From positions 74,751,285-74,815,284 of the forward strand of contig JALGQZ010000002.1 in NCBI GenBank assembly GCA_023105745.1: a stretch of DNA of 64,000 bases. The letters are read 5' to 3'. The first letter of the stretch is position 1, and every line of letters starts with the position of its first letter. Origin of the DNA: Austropuccinia psidii. Taxonomy: Eukaryota > Basidiomycota > Pucciniomycetes > Pucciniales > Sphaerophragmiaceae. Positions 1 through 9,739 of the stretch are shown here, piece after piece. The notes below the pieces were generated by a model, which had not been told where the DNA came from, ran no database searches, and saw only the letters and a program-made list of their open reading frames with translations. The translations under genes and the position numbers were made by a program.

Positions 1-1371
1 GGTTGAGTGATGAATGATATTATGCCCAAAAGGTCATAAATGGTGTTGTGAATAGGTGTGCCTGTTAAACATATTCGACGGGATGAAAGGAGGCTATTAA
101 TGGCACAGTGAGTGGCAGTGTATTGAGAGCGAATATAGCTATAAGATGGGGCAAGGGTTATTGGATATAAAAGGTAATTTGAATCATTTAAGATCAGACA
201 CTCACTGTGCTTCATCCAAAATTATACAATGCCACTTGATTTGAAAAATGAATGATGTAGAGGTATTGGTTTGCTTAAATTCTTGGGTGATAGTATTGTA
301 AGAAGTGATGATGATATCATATTTTAAGATGTCGGCTTGGGATAATGAGTGACGAGTGGGACCATGGTAGATTTTGGAATGAAGTGCTCCAGCCTGAGCA
401 TGCTTGGATATTTCTGATTGCCAGTTGGTAATTAAGGGAGGGGGGCAGATGATCATGGTGGGCGTGGAGCGATGGGGGTTTGCAATCATCCGCTCCTTGG
501 AGGTACCAATTAGAGCAATGGCCTGAATGGTTTTACCTAATCCCATATCATCTGCGAGCAGTCCTCCAAGAGGGGTATTGGTCAAAAGGGATTCAAATGA
601 GCTAATGACCTTGTTTGTAATGATGTGCCTGGCATTGAAAGTGGATCCTGGGGGTGAGGTGGCCCAAAGGTTATGGGCTGATTGGCCATTGGGAATTTCT
701 CAATCCCAGAGAAAAGCTAGTCCAGTCTTTTGAAGAGGGAGGAGGGGGGTTTGAATAATGGCATGGGGCGGGGTCATCATGGGGAGGTCTGATCCACTGG
801 GTAATTGTATCAGTTTTTGCTTGGAAATCAATGATGAAACAGCAGGATATGAAGCTGGCGTTGAGTTTGAAGCGGGAAATATCGGAGTAAAGAGTTGACA
901 TTGACTATGAGTATTACAGTCATATTCTTTGGGCATTTTAAGCTTGAAATCTTGTGTTCGAAAGCTTTCCATTATGAATAAAATATTTGGATACCATGTG
1001 AAGAACATCAATGCTAAATTGGGTTTCTGAGATGAGGAGGGATCATTTTCATCAGTCATAAATACTCCCTCAACAAATAATATTTGAGTAGGATTGGATT
1101 GGCAATTTTCAATCCATGCCCCACCAGGACCACAGTGCATGAAAGGTTTTGGTGCCCCAAGGAATAGTATCAACGTTTTGGAAAGGGTTTCAGGTAGAGA
1201 GCCAAGAGCACGCTGGTGATTGGGGAGATAAACAAATATGTTGTGTTGATTGTGCCATATGATAATCCAAGAAGCTAAGTGGGAATTCTCAGGATTTAAG
1301 GTTATATCACTATTTATTTGAATACAAATATTAATCATCCCAATGCAAAGTGGCTGTGAAGGGGTTGACAT
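1..1371 (-). pseudogene. SNF2/RAD5-like DNA-dependent ATPase (helicase-like), 5' part, broken
   Basis: Reads from ATG at 1371 leftward off the window edge. A 222-codon N-terminal part (1371-703) ends in 'LLPLQKTGLAFLWD', then an in-frame TGA at 702-700. The same frame resumes with the Walker A region 'LLADDMGLGKT' (motif I) and continues to 'CIILDEA' (motif II). The apparent stop at 204-202 is probably intronic. A donor GTGAGT begins at 205 and an acceptor AG ends at 139. Splicing out these 67 bases gives DEAH and continues in frame to the motif III-like 'CLTGTPIHNT' and on to base 1. The only clear coding lesion is therefore the TGA at 702-700, consistent with CGA to TGA. SNF2 proteins use ATP to move on chromatin or DNA. 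The layout resembles RAD5/RAD16/HLTF-type proteins, but no RING or helicase C-terminal domain is visible. Start codon not certain. Confidence 0.8.
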
Positions 1372-3429
1372 GATAGCTATTTTAAATTATTTGGGGATAG
1401 TTGTAAATTATATGATCGGGAAGGGTTAGCTAAACAGAATGAAGACGGATAAGCGAAGGTGGGGAGCTTATATGAGAGGCAGCAATGGGGTCAAGGGGGG
1501 ATGGCCTGTGGTTACGTGCATGGACTTCATGGGGGTGGGCCTCTCGGGCTGATAATTTTCATATCCAATTTGGGGCATATATCAAGGCAAGGTGGCCAAA
1601 ATGTGGGTGCACCAATATGACTGCTGGATCTGCAGCAAGTTACGAAACCTTTGGTGGAACAAGGTTGACATTAGCATATCCGAGATTGGGTGGGTTGTAG
1701 CAACTTATTGTGGAGGGGCATATTAGAGGCATGCGGCCATGTTCGCTGGTGTGACAGCAAACAATGAGCGTATCATCCCCAGGTTAACTGTTGCACAGGG
1801 ACCTACCAGGCAATGTTGGCGGTTTCAAAGGGCAATCTCACTGTGGGGATGTTTGTGTGTGGGCGGGTGAGATATGTTCGGTGGCGTGCCACCGAACATG
1901 AGTTTGATTTTGCGTGAAGTTTTTTGATGACTGAGGCCAACTAGGCTTCAGGGGGGGATGTGTGGCAGGATCAAACGGGGCACCTACCGTGAGGCGTGAT
2001 CCACATATACATTCACCCCTATTGCGTTTGAGGTGGCTACTAATCCCCCAAGATTGGGATTACAATCTTTGCCTCACGCGTGTACAAAACTCCGGAGAAA
2101 GACGCCACACGCCCAAGGGAATTTTTGGCTGCAAGCCAGGTGCCACAACTTGCGCGGGGCGTGTGAGAACGTGAAGAAAATGACCTGTGGTGGGAGATAC
2201 CCACGCAAACATGACCAGCCTCAGCAATCATAGGCTGGGATTATTCTAATGTGGATGAGGCTGAAGCAAATCCACACTGATTGGCCTCAGGTTTCCATGC
2301 GCAAGCGGGTGAGCGTCTGCAGTCAAGCTGACAACCCGACCAAGAAAATAGGCAGTTGGAAGACTGGCAGTAAAAGGTCTTCCAGGCGTGTGAAAGTTAC
2401 CTGTGTATGACCCGTTGGGGGTGCGTATGAAAGCGTGTGGCTGCCCGACAATGAGAATGTCGGATGAACAAGTGCGGCCAGTCAAATTTTGCCCAACAAT
2501 GGCACCAGAGTGAATCCACTGTTTGTGTATGACCCAAATAATAAGTCATCCCATTATGACCCACTTACATTAACTTGCGTTACATGCGCATCTGTGCCAT
2601 AGTTAGGCAAAGATGTCCAGCAAGGTGCATGAAAGGGATGCAGTTGAGATGTATGACTCGATGGCTTGACATGATTGCACGTTACATTGTTGAACAGCTT
2701 TTGCTCTGCCCTGCAGCATACTTTTACAAAGGTGTACTGCATACTACAGTGTTGGCTGTACAGATTAGGAAGGTGTAATACTACTTGAGCCTGCATGCAT
2801 ATAGCGAATGTGCATGCACCTTCCGATCGTTTGCATATACGTAGCTCATGTGCCACATGCTCAGAATTGCGTTTCACCCAATTTGCACACGCAAGCTGAG
2901 CATGTCATGGTCAAACGCACCGTGTGGAAGTGCTCAGTAAAGCCGTGGAATGAACTATTTTTGCAATCGTTCATTGGAAGGCTCAGTTTGGAGCACTTCA
3001 CAAAAGCGTGTGAAATTCTGCACCTGGCTGAAATGTCATCCAATGCTGTGCCAAATGCTCAGAGTGTGTGCATACAAAAACTACTGAGCAATGGCTCAGC
3101 ATGGTGCATTTGATATTGTTATATCTATAGTTCAATCACTGTGTAATTAAAATGTTCAGCCACTGAGCATTTCAATTATGACCCAAAAGCAAACCTGAGC
3201 AATGGGTCGAGGCAAGCTCACCCTGTATTCACTTGTGTTACAGCCCCCCCCCTTTGTTCACATACTATTACCAGGCCATACGGATGGTAATCTCGCCGCG
3301 GTCACTTGTGACCAAATGCACCGGGTGCATTTCTGCATGGGTCACTTGTGCATTGCACCCACAATGCACATTCAACAAGGGCCTCATGACCACCCTCCTG
3401 GGTGATCGGGTGGCTATTTAAGGAAACAA
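1372..3429. other. Intergenic region between SNF2-like and Zn2Cys6 genes
   Basis: About 2 kb with no convincing gene; the short open frames lack recognisable domains. It is richer in G+C than the retroelement nest. It contains the perfect palindrome at 1874-1899 (listed separately). A second, 19-bp inverted repeat at 3316-3334 has arms AAATGCACC and GGTGCATTT around one central G. Presumably it holds the upstream region of the divergent SNF2-like gene, but no promoter element could be assigned to that gene. Confidence 0.5.
1874..1899. repeat. 26-bp intergenic palindrome, copy P1
   Basis: Arms ATGTTCGGTGGC and GCCACCGAACAT are perfectly complementary around a 2-base centre (GT). Related palindromes occur at 6240-6265 and 9597-9622, also between genes. 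Function unknown. It could form a cruciform or bind a dimeric protein, or mark the end of a mobile unit. Confidence 0.85.
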
Positions 3430-4055
3430 AGGGGATTTGACTCAGCTTGACAATTCAATAATTAGCAATACTCAGCCAGACCCCCATTGTTGTTCTGCCT
3501 CATGCAAGCATTTCAATTCTCAGTTGCAGCATTCGCTGAGACTCAGCTTCAATTTTGCCCACACGCCTTGAAGCTGAGACTTTTGCGGGTGCTGCAACTG
3601 CTGAGATTGTCTTGGCTTCACCATGGTATAAAAGACCATCTTCACACGACACGCCCTTCACTTTCTTTCTCACCCTCTCCACTTCATTCAACCTTACCCG
3701 CGTTTGTCCTTCTTGTGCGTATTCCCCTTGGTCTTCCTGCCTTTCTACTTTTGTCTTTTGCACTCCACTAACCCCACTCCCCTGCCTTTTGCCTGTTTGT
3801 TTATTCTTCTGATCTGTTCAGAACCTCACTTCTATCCACCTCGTGCATTACCTCTTTTTTGAACTTTTGTCGACATTACATACCAATATTAATACTTATT
3901 TTTCTTCACGACTCTCTTCCAGACTTTTAAAACCTTCCGAGTAGAGTTCTTTATTTTGTTAACACTTTAAATTTATAATTCATCGTACGCCTTCATTTTC
4001 TTTCTTGATTGTTTACTTTGTATGCAGTTACTAACCTCAATTGTTTTGTTTTTAG
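3430..4055 (+). promoter_or_regulatory. Promoter region of the Zn2Cys6 gene
   Basis: A TATA-like TATAAAAG lies at about 3627. It is followed by a long pyrimidine-rich (CT-rich) leader up to the ATG at 4056, typical of strongly expressed fungal promoters. A second candidate, CTATTTAAGG, lies at about 3413. Upstream of the first TATA box is an inverted repeat, CTCAGCTTCAA at 3542-3552 and TTGAAGCTGAG at 3568-3578. Further CTCAGC/GCTGAG hexamers are scattered through 3430-3610. Role inferred from position and composition only. Confidence 0.5.
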
Positions 4056-5352
4056 ATGTCATGCACTTTATGCACCAAGCGGGGTATCCCCTGCATTCAT
4101 TCCTCGACGACAAACAACGCTTGTGATGCTTGCCGACAAGCACACAAGAAATGTTCGTTCGTTGTCCGCCCCTTCCGACCACGAGGCCAGAGGAGTTCCC
4201 ACCCAAGACGCCCTCGCGAGGACTTCTTTGTGGTCGACGATGATGAAACCATTTCCAAGCGTGAATGGACGCCGGGCCCCCAAACAGGCCGACAGGAACG
4301 ATTCCGGACGATTAGCCCTATCCACTCCCCCTCCTAGGCCACCATCCGATGGTCACTTCACTCCTTGACCGGAGCGAAGTGATTATCCGGCCAATGAAGG
4401 ATGGCGATGGCAAGAGGACATTCGAGCTTGGGCTGATCGTCACCATGTCTTGTCACCAATAGGATTCAAACGCCAAAATAAGTTTTCTTTCTCCTCCTTA
4501 TCTCATTTCTCTTCATGAAATAATACTGACTTTTTTGCATTACTCATAGAACAAAACCCCCCAAATCCCCCCCAACAAGACTCTCCTGTTCCTAGTTTGC
4601 CTCGCGAGCAAACCCCCCGGCAACCCACTCCAGGCCCGAGTGGCACCCGATGGTCTGAGGAATTATTCCGCGGTAAGCAGCCAAAGTTTCATTTCATTTT
4701 CACTTTCACTTTCGAGTTGAGTGAACTGACTCTTACTCCTTTTTTAGAACCCTCCCAAACCAAAGAGCCACCTATTCCTGGCCCGAGTCCATCGTCCCAA
4801 CCACCTGAGGACGATACGACTCGTGAGCCAGAACCTGAGGTGGCTCCTACGCAACCCACGGAGGAACCTTATGGTAAGTCACCCCTTCTTTCTCTTCGAT
4901 CCATATCCACTTTTCCTCATTTTTTCTTTGACTGTCTCCAGCTCGTCCCGCCACTCCTCGCTCCATAATCATCATTGACGATACGCCCGTCGGATCACCC
5001 CATCCCCCTCCCCCTCCCCCTTCTTCTTACCCGACTCGCCCACCTTCCCCTTCCGTTCCCCCCCCTCCCCCCAGTGCAAAGCCCCTCTCATTCCCACGAT
5101 GACGCTCGCCAGGAATTCACTGACTTACGACCAACCTTAATGATTCCTCGAGCCATCGTCCACAAATCAATCAACCGAATCTTGTTGGAGCATCACCACT
5201 TGCTCCACATGATTCCTTTCGTGGATGCAACTCATCGAAATGAGATGCACTGGGAATTCTGGGAGGAACTAAACTCCCTCCTTGCCCAGGCACTGGAGGC
5301 TTATCCAAAGGAGGACATCACCGGGATAGTCTGGAAATTCTTAGAAAAATAA
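4056..5352 (+). pseudogene. Zn2Cys6-type zinc cluster protein with proline-rich middle, decayed
   Basis: The N-terminus has cysteines at residues 3, 6, 13, 23, 26 and 33: CX2CX6CX9CX2CX6C, the spacing of the fungal Zn2Cys6 cluster. A basic stretch rich in Arg/Pro follows ('RPFRPRGQR'). The first frame stops at 4337, and the coding sense passes through two further frames to a TAG at 4460-4462. Three introns can be drawn: 4478-4549 (donor reads ATAAGT where GTAAGT is expected), 4673-4747 (GTAAGC...AG) and 4874-4941 (GTAAGT...AG). The exons between them are Pro/Ser/Glu-rich and stay in phase. A stop near 5101 after poly-C tracts is bypassed in another frame that ends 'EDITGIVWKFLEK' at 5352. Possible DNA-binding regulator; the frameshifts make this copy unlikely to work. 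Product role is inferred from the cysteine pattern only. Confidence 0.65.
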
Positions 5353-5770
5353 AAATTTAAAAAAAATGTCATGATTTCCTCTTTTTATTATTTGTAATAC
5401 TTTCTTTTAAATGAATTATTTGTCTTCAATTATTGTTATGTTCAATTTCTATTACATTCTTTGCTCATGTGAAATTATATTTTCCTCAATGGTTCACATA
5501 TCCTTTTGCGTGAGAAAAATTTTTATAAGTTCCCCACTAAGAGTTTGAGTGAGTATTTGTTTTTGTGAACCTCTTTTTCCCAAAATGCGCCAATAGTTGC
5601 CGTTACCGTCTCCTATGTTTTCTTCTTCCATGGTTTAGAGCCATATCCATTCTTAACTGTAAAAAAACGGGAGCTTCCCGCATGTGAGCAATCCACTCCA
5701 GATTTGTGAAACATGGCCTTTCCTATGGTCACATGCTATTAATCTTACTCATGTATTGAATTGTTTAAAT
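5353..5770. other. AT-rich downstream region of the Zn2Cys6 gene
   Basis: No gene seen. The AT-rich stretch after the stop codon (about 5353-5560) is a likely 3' UTR and terminator. The rest leads into the minisatellite. Confidence 0.4.
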
Positions 5771-6205
5771 TCTCTGGAACCTTCACAAGCGTAAGGATTG
5801 GCGTGTGACTTGTCTGGAACCTTCACAAGCATAAGGATTGGCGTGTGACTTGTCTGGAGCCTGAACAGGCGTAAGGATTGGCATGTGAATTGTTGGGAGC
5901 CTGCACAGGCTTAAGAATTGGCATGTGAATTCTCGGGATCCTGCACAGGCCAAGAAATTTTCAGCATTGTGGGGAACCTTCACAAGCATAAGGATTGGCG
6001 TGTGAATCGTCGAAAGCCTGTACAGGCATAAGGAATTTTTAGCATTTTTGGGAACCTTCACAAGCGTAAGGATTGGCGTGTAAATTTTTGGGAGCCTGCA
6101 CAGGCGTAAGGATTGGCATGTGTAGTGTCGGCACCCCGCATAGGCGTAAGGAACTTTTAGCATTGTCGGGACCTGCACAAGCATAAGGATTAGCGTGTGA
6201 AGCAT
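5771..6205. repeat. 40-bp minisatellite, about 11 units
   Basis: The period is 40 bp ('TCTGGAAC' recurs at 5773, 5813 and, as a variant, at 5853 and about 5893). Each unit contains a variant of CAAGCGTAAGGATTGGC. Units diverge rightward, mostly at CG steps. Long open frames on the minus strand across the array are by-products of the repeat. The core CGTAAGGAT also occurs in the two unit-H minisatellites. Confidence 0.9.
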
Positions 6206-6239
6206 TGGCATCCTGGACAAGAGCAACAAACCAGGACAG

Positions 6240-6265
6240 ATGTACGATGGCATGCCACCGTACAT
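6240..6265. repeat. 26-bp intergenic palindrome, copy P2
   Basis: Arms ATGTACGATGGC and GCCACCGTACAT around central AT, with one mismatch. It lies between the minisatellite and the 3' end of the TET-like gene. Confidence 0.8.
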
Positions 6266-6389
6266 AATCCACTTCACCCCTTTTTCATGTGAGACACCCC
6301 ATCTCCCGCACCTGAATCCATCCAATCCTGGTGTATATTGTCCTCTGCCTTACCCCACCATTACTTACCCAACACACATGCAAATCTCC

Positions 6390-9161
6390 TCATTCTTTGA
6401 ATTGGCATGAGATTGTATTACCATCCCTGATTTGATAGCCCGCTCTCTTGCCAATCTCATAATAGCCGTGGCTTTTTTGCCGCATTGTTTTTGCTAACCT
6501 GCTTGAGCATTGTGCGGACATACCCACTAGTGTTGTGCTTTCCTTGTCCTGCGCTGGATCAGTATAATGAAAAAATGTACTACTGGCCCACACTACCTGA
6601 ATGAGCCCATGACATGCGGATAGATCAATCCAAAAATGCTCATTTGGGAAAATCAATTTTCCCCCTGTACACCGCTTTGACGCATCTCTTTGAGTTTGGC
6701 CAGTCCGCTTATCAGCTTGAAACCACCATCCCGAAGCATACAGCGATGCATCCTTATTAAAATGAGGTGCGTTTTTGAATCCATTCATGGTGAAAGTGAG
6801 TGCGGAAGCGAACTCGAATGCACCCTGATTTGCCGGAATATTGCCTTCATAGTTGACTTGATCAAAAGACGGAACCCCCAATGAATTGTAGAAATTTTGA
6901 ATCTTCTCAAATAAATTATCCCCAACATATCATAAGGATTGACCTAGAATGCAACCCACCGAGCTAAGAGTGGGACCTCGGTTCTGCCATTCATCTTTTG
7001 TGTTTTAAATTTTCCCGACACTTCCATACAGACCAAATTGTTCATTCTTCGTGCTGCATTTGCACCACCCAATCGCAAACATAAATCCCTCCAGTAATGC
7101 TCCATTGGTTGCAATCGGGTTGGTGAATCTCTTTTCGCGAAATAAGAATTGTGATAATTCATCCCATTGATTGACCTCAACTTCACTCATTGTTGTGAAT
7201 GGTCGGAATTCGACAAGGGCAATGAGTAATCCGGTTGAAGGGAAAATTGCCACATGGCCAAAGTGAATGCGTTTGATCTGATTGTCAGGATGAGTCTATG
7301 TTGAAGTGGAAATAGAGCTATTTACAACTAGAACTATGACTGTGACACGTGGAAAATAGTTTACAATAGTTTTATAAGGGTTAAAGATGGATTAATTTAA
7401 TAATAAAAGGGGCTTTACTATAAAAATATAGTGGTGGTGAGCGCCGTTGAAAGCCCTGGGTGCAGCTTTACCTGTTGGGTTACAATAATAAAGACTACAA
7501 TACTATAAATTAAGAGTATACCTGTTTATTACCCAAGAGTAAAACTGTTTTTGACAGTTTACTACGTAGGGTATTCAAGAGCAGGATGAGGAAAGGGTTT
7601 TGGCTGTGAAAAGCCCTCCTTGTATCCTGAAATTGAGGTGGAAAGGCTGCTAGACCTTTCCACGTAGAGGAAGTGAAGATTTTTCACTCTCTATGACAGA
7701 CTTGTGGTTTGCAAACAACCTGTATACCCTGTATTGGGCTCAGATGTGGTTTTGAAACCACATCTGGGCAGTTTTCACCAATACAGGGTGAAAATTTTCA
7801 TTTGGGGACCTCACAGCCTGATTCTGACGTGTATGACGTGTAGAATGCTGTACAGAAACTGTATGGGACCCCATTATTGACTGACATATGAGGTATTGAA
7901 GTAAAAACATGCTTCTTTGTCTATTTGACACCTCATATTCATGGTTATGGGATATTATCCCATGGTAAGGCTGTATCTGACAGCAGGTGGGATTTTGACC
8001 TTAAAATGGTCATAACTCTGTCAGTATTTGAGATATCAAGCTCAAAGTTAGTTCATTGAATAGCTCTGTATGAGCTCTACACAATGGTACCCAACTTGAC
8101 ATGGTTATCATTAAATATGACAAAGTTATCCCATGTACAAGTATTTTTGTACATTGGTGTGGTCTAGGCAAAAGCTGTATTAAGCTTGTTTGGCCAATAA
8201 CTTCTGTTGTAGTTGAGCTATGAGGAAATGGATGGCACCATCAGATAGCCCTGATTGTGCTCTTTCCAAAAAGACTCCACTTTAGGTATCTCACACTAAA
8301 ACTGTAAAAGTTAGATGAGAGGTGAATGTTTTGTTCACCCTTATTTGGTCTGAATTTGACCATAACTCAAGTAATACTGGTGCTAGCTCAGTTTGGCCAG
8401 CACCATTAGATAGCCCTGGCTTAGAGCTTCATTTTGAATACCCATTTGATGGGGTTAAGCCTCTCCCTCTAGATTTTAGATGAAAGGTGAAAATTAAGGT
8501 TTATGCTCAGCAATAACTTTGAGCAGGAATAACTTTGTTATTTCTTGTCCTATGGTGATGGGACTTATATTTTCAGGAAGAGGTGAGTTTCCTCTTTCTT
8601 TTGATACCTTTTGAGCTAATTTGGCTCAGCTCCATGTTTTGGTGGTATTTTGGCTATACCATTGGTTTATGGTATTTTGGCAGTCATGCTTGTGCTCTGG
8701 TTTTGAGTCACAGGCTGACACTGATTGACATCCACAACCCTCCGAATTTCACTTGGGGTGATATTTGCTGATACTGGCATTGATATTTGTGCTGTTGGGC
8801 GAGTGGAGGAAAACAACCTATTCATTTGGGTCGTTTTGCGCTCATTTGTCTTTTGGGATCTGCTACTATTCCCGAGTGGTTGAGGGATCACTATGTGTTG
8901 AAGCACACAAGATATCAGATACTGCCAAGGAGCTTTCTTCAGCACACATCCTTTGACTTCCCTGTTGGAGCCCACATGACATTGGCACAATCTGAACCGA
9001 CTAAAGCCAATGTTCTTCCGTGGGGCCCAATGAGGGTGCCACATAAATGTGGAAGCATATATACACTGAGATTAAGCGAGCAACTCACACTTTCCTTCCT
9101 CAGCCCGACGCTTTCTGGCGAGTTCCCTTTTACGCTCTTTTCCTTTTTTTGTGAATGGCAT
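6390..9161 (-). pseudogene. TET/JBP-like 2OG-Fe(II) dioxygenase, interrupted by a solo LTR
   Basis: One reading frame runs 9161-8721, is cut by a solo LTR (8720-7283), and resumes at 7282-6390. Joining at the target site keeps the frame: 'VDVNQ' flows into 'IKRIHFGHVA'. The catalytic-core part contains 'NAPHFNKDASLY', 'GGKLIFPNEHF' and 'SSTFFHYTDP'. In this family an HxD pair and a distal His hold iron. Here the first motif reads His-Phe-Asn (Asn codon 6758-6756), so the metal-binding Asp appears lost. In-frame stops lie at 9074-9072, 7007-7005 and 6932-6930. TET/JBP enzymes oxidise 5-methylcytosine or thymine in DNA. The N-terminus from 9161 is short and basic ('KERKRELARKRRAEE'); this start is a guess. 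Family call rests on my recognition of the rust Tet-like group. Another 2OG oxygenase subfamily is the main alternative. Confidence 0.65.
7283..8720 (-). mobile_element. Solo LTR of Ty3/gypsy family A, with 5-bp TSD
   Basis: The 1,438-bp LTR reads on the minus strand from TGTCAGCCTG (8720) to ATCCTGACA (7283), with termini TGTCAG...CTGACA. It is flanked by the direct duplication CTGAT (7278-7282 and 8721-8725). Its sequence matches the 3' LTR of A1 (15230 onward). No internal region is left, so it is a solo LTR produced by recombination. It splits the TET-like gene. Confidence 0.92.
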
Positions 9162-9739
9162 GCTTTCAACAGAAAATGAAATGAAACCGAATGATTACTG
9201 ATTTATTAATATCAGCTAAATTGAATTGCGGTTGATGAATCTTTTTTGATTGCGGCTAAAGAGAAAGATCACACCTGACCTTGGCAAATTCGCGATCTCA
9301 AATACCTGAACCTGAAAATTGCAGTGGATAGTGCATTATTCAATTTTACATATTGATGTTCCAATGCAATCACTTTCCAATTCAACCATTTGGAATATTG
9401 CAAGCACACGCAAATGCAATATGCATCCTGCTGTGGATCCCTAGCTATCCTAGTCCTCTTGAAAGACACAGGAACCTTTTTCCCTATTATGGGCTGGCGG
9501 GAAGTGATAAACGCGACTTCCCGCAATGCCCCCGCGTGTGCTACTCGCAGGCACAACGCCTGACTCAGCTTGCGTCTTGTCGGAGTCTTTGCAATGATGT
9601 ACGGAGGCATGCCGCTGTACAATTACTATTGGTACTCAGACTGTGGCATCTGGGAAGTAGTAGTATAGGAAGTCATGATTATGAAATTCATAAATCACTT
9701 TGCAAAATTCAATTACAATCTATCTAGTACAAAGCTAAT
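9162..9739. other. Intergenic region between TET-like gene and left gene H
   Basis: No gene supported. The palindrome at 9597-9622 lies inside. Open frames on both strands lack domains and are treated as chance. Confidence 0.4.
9597..9622. repeat. 26-bp intergenic palindrome, copy P3
   Basis: Arms ATGTACGGAGGC and GCCGCTGTACAA around central AT, with three mismatches. It is a decayed relative of the copies at 1874 and 6240. Confidence 0.7.

Noticed and set aside
671..901. Overlapping minus-strand frame in the SNF2 region
   Set aside because: Out-of-frame shadow of the SNF2-like coding sequence.
1949..1975. Purine tract GGGGGGGATG followed by TGTGGCAGG as a retroelement PPT and LTR start
   Set aside because: No pol upstream, no matching LTR end or second copy in the window.
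5771..6205. Possible CRISPR array
   Set aside because: Repeats are contiguous with no unique spacers, and the setting is eukaryotic. It is a minisatellite.
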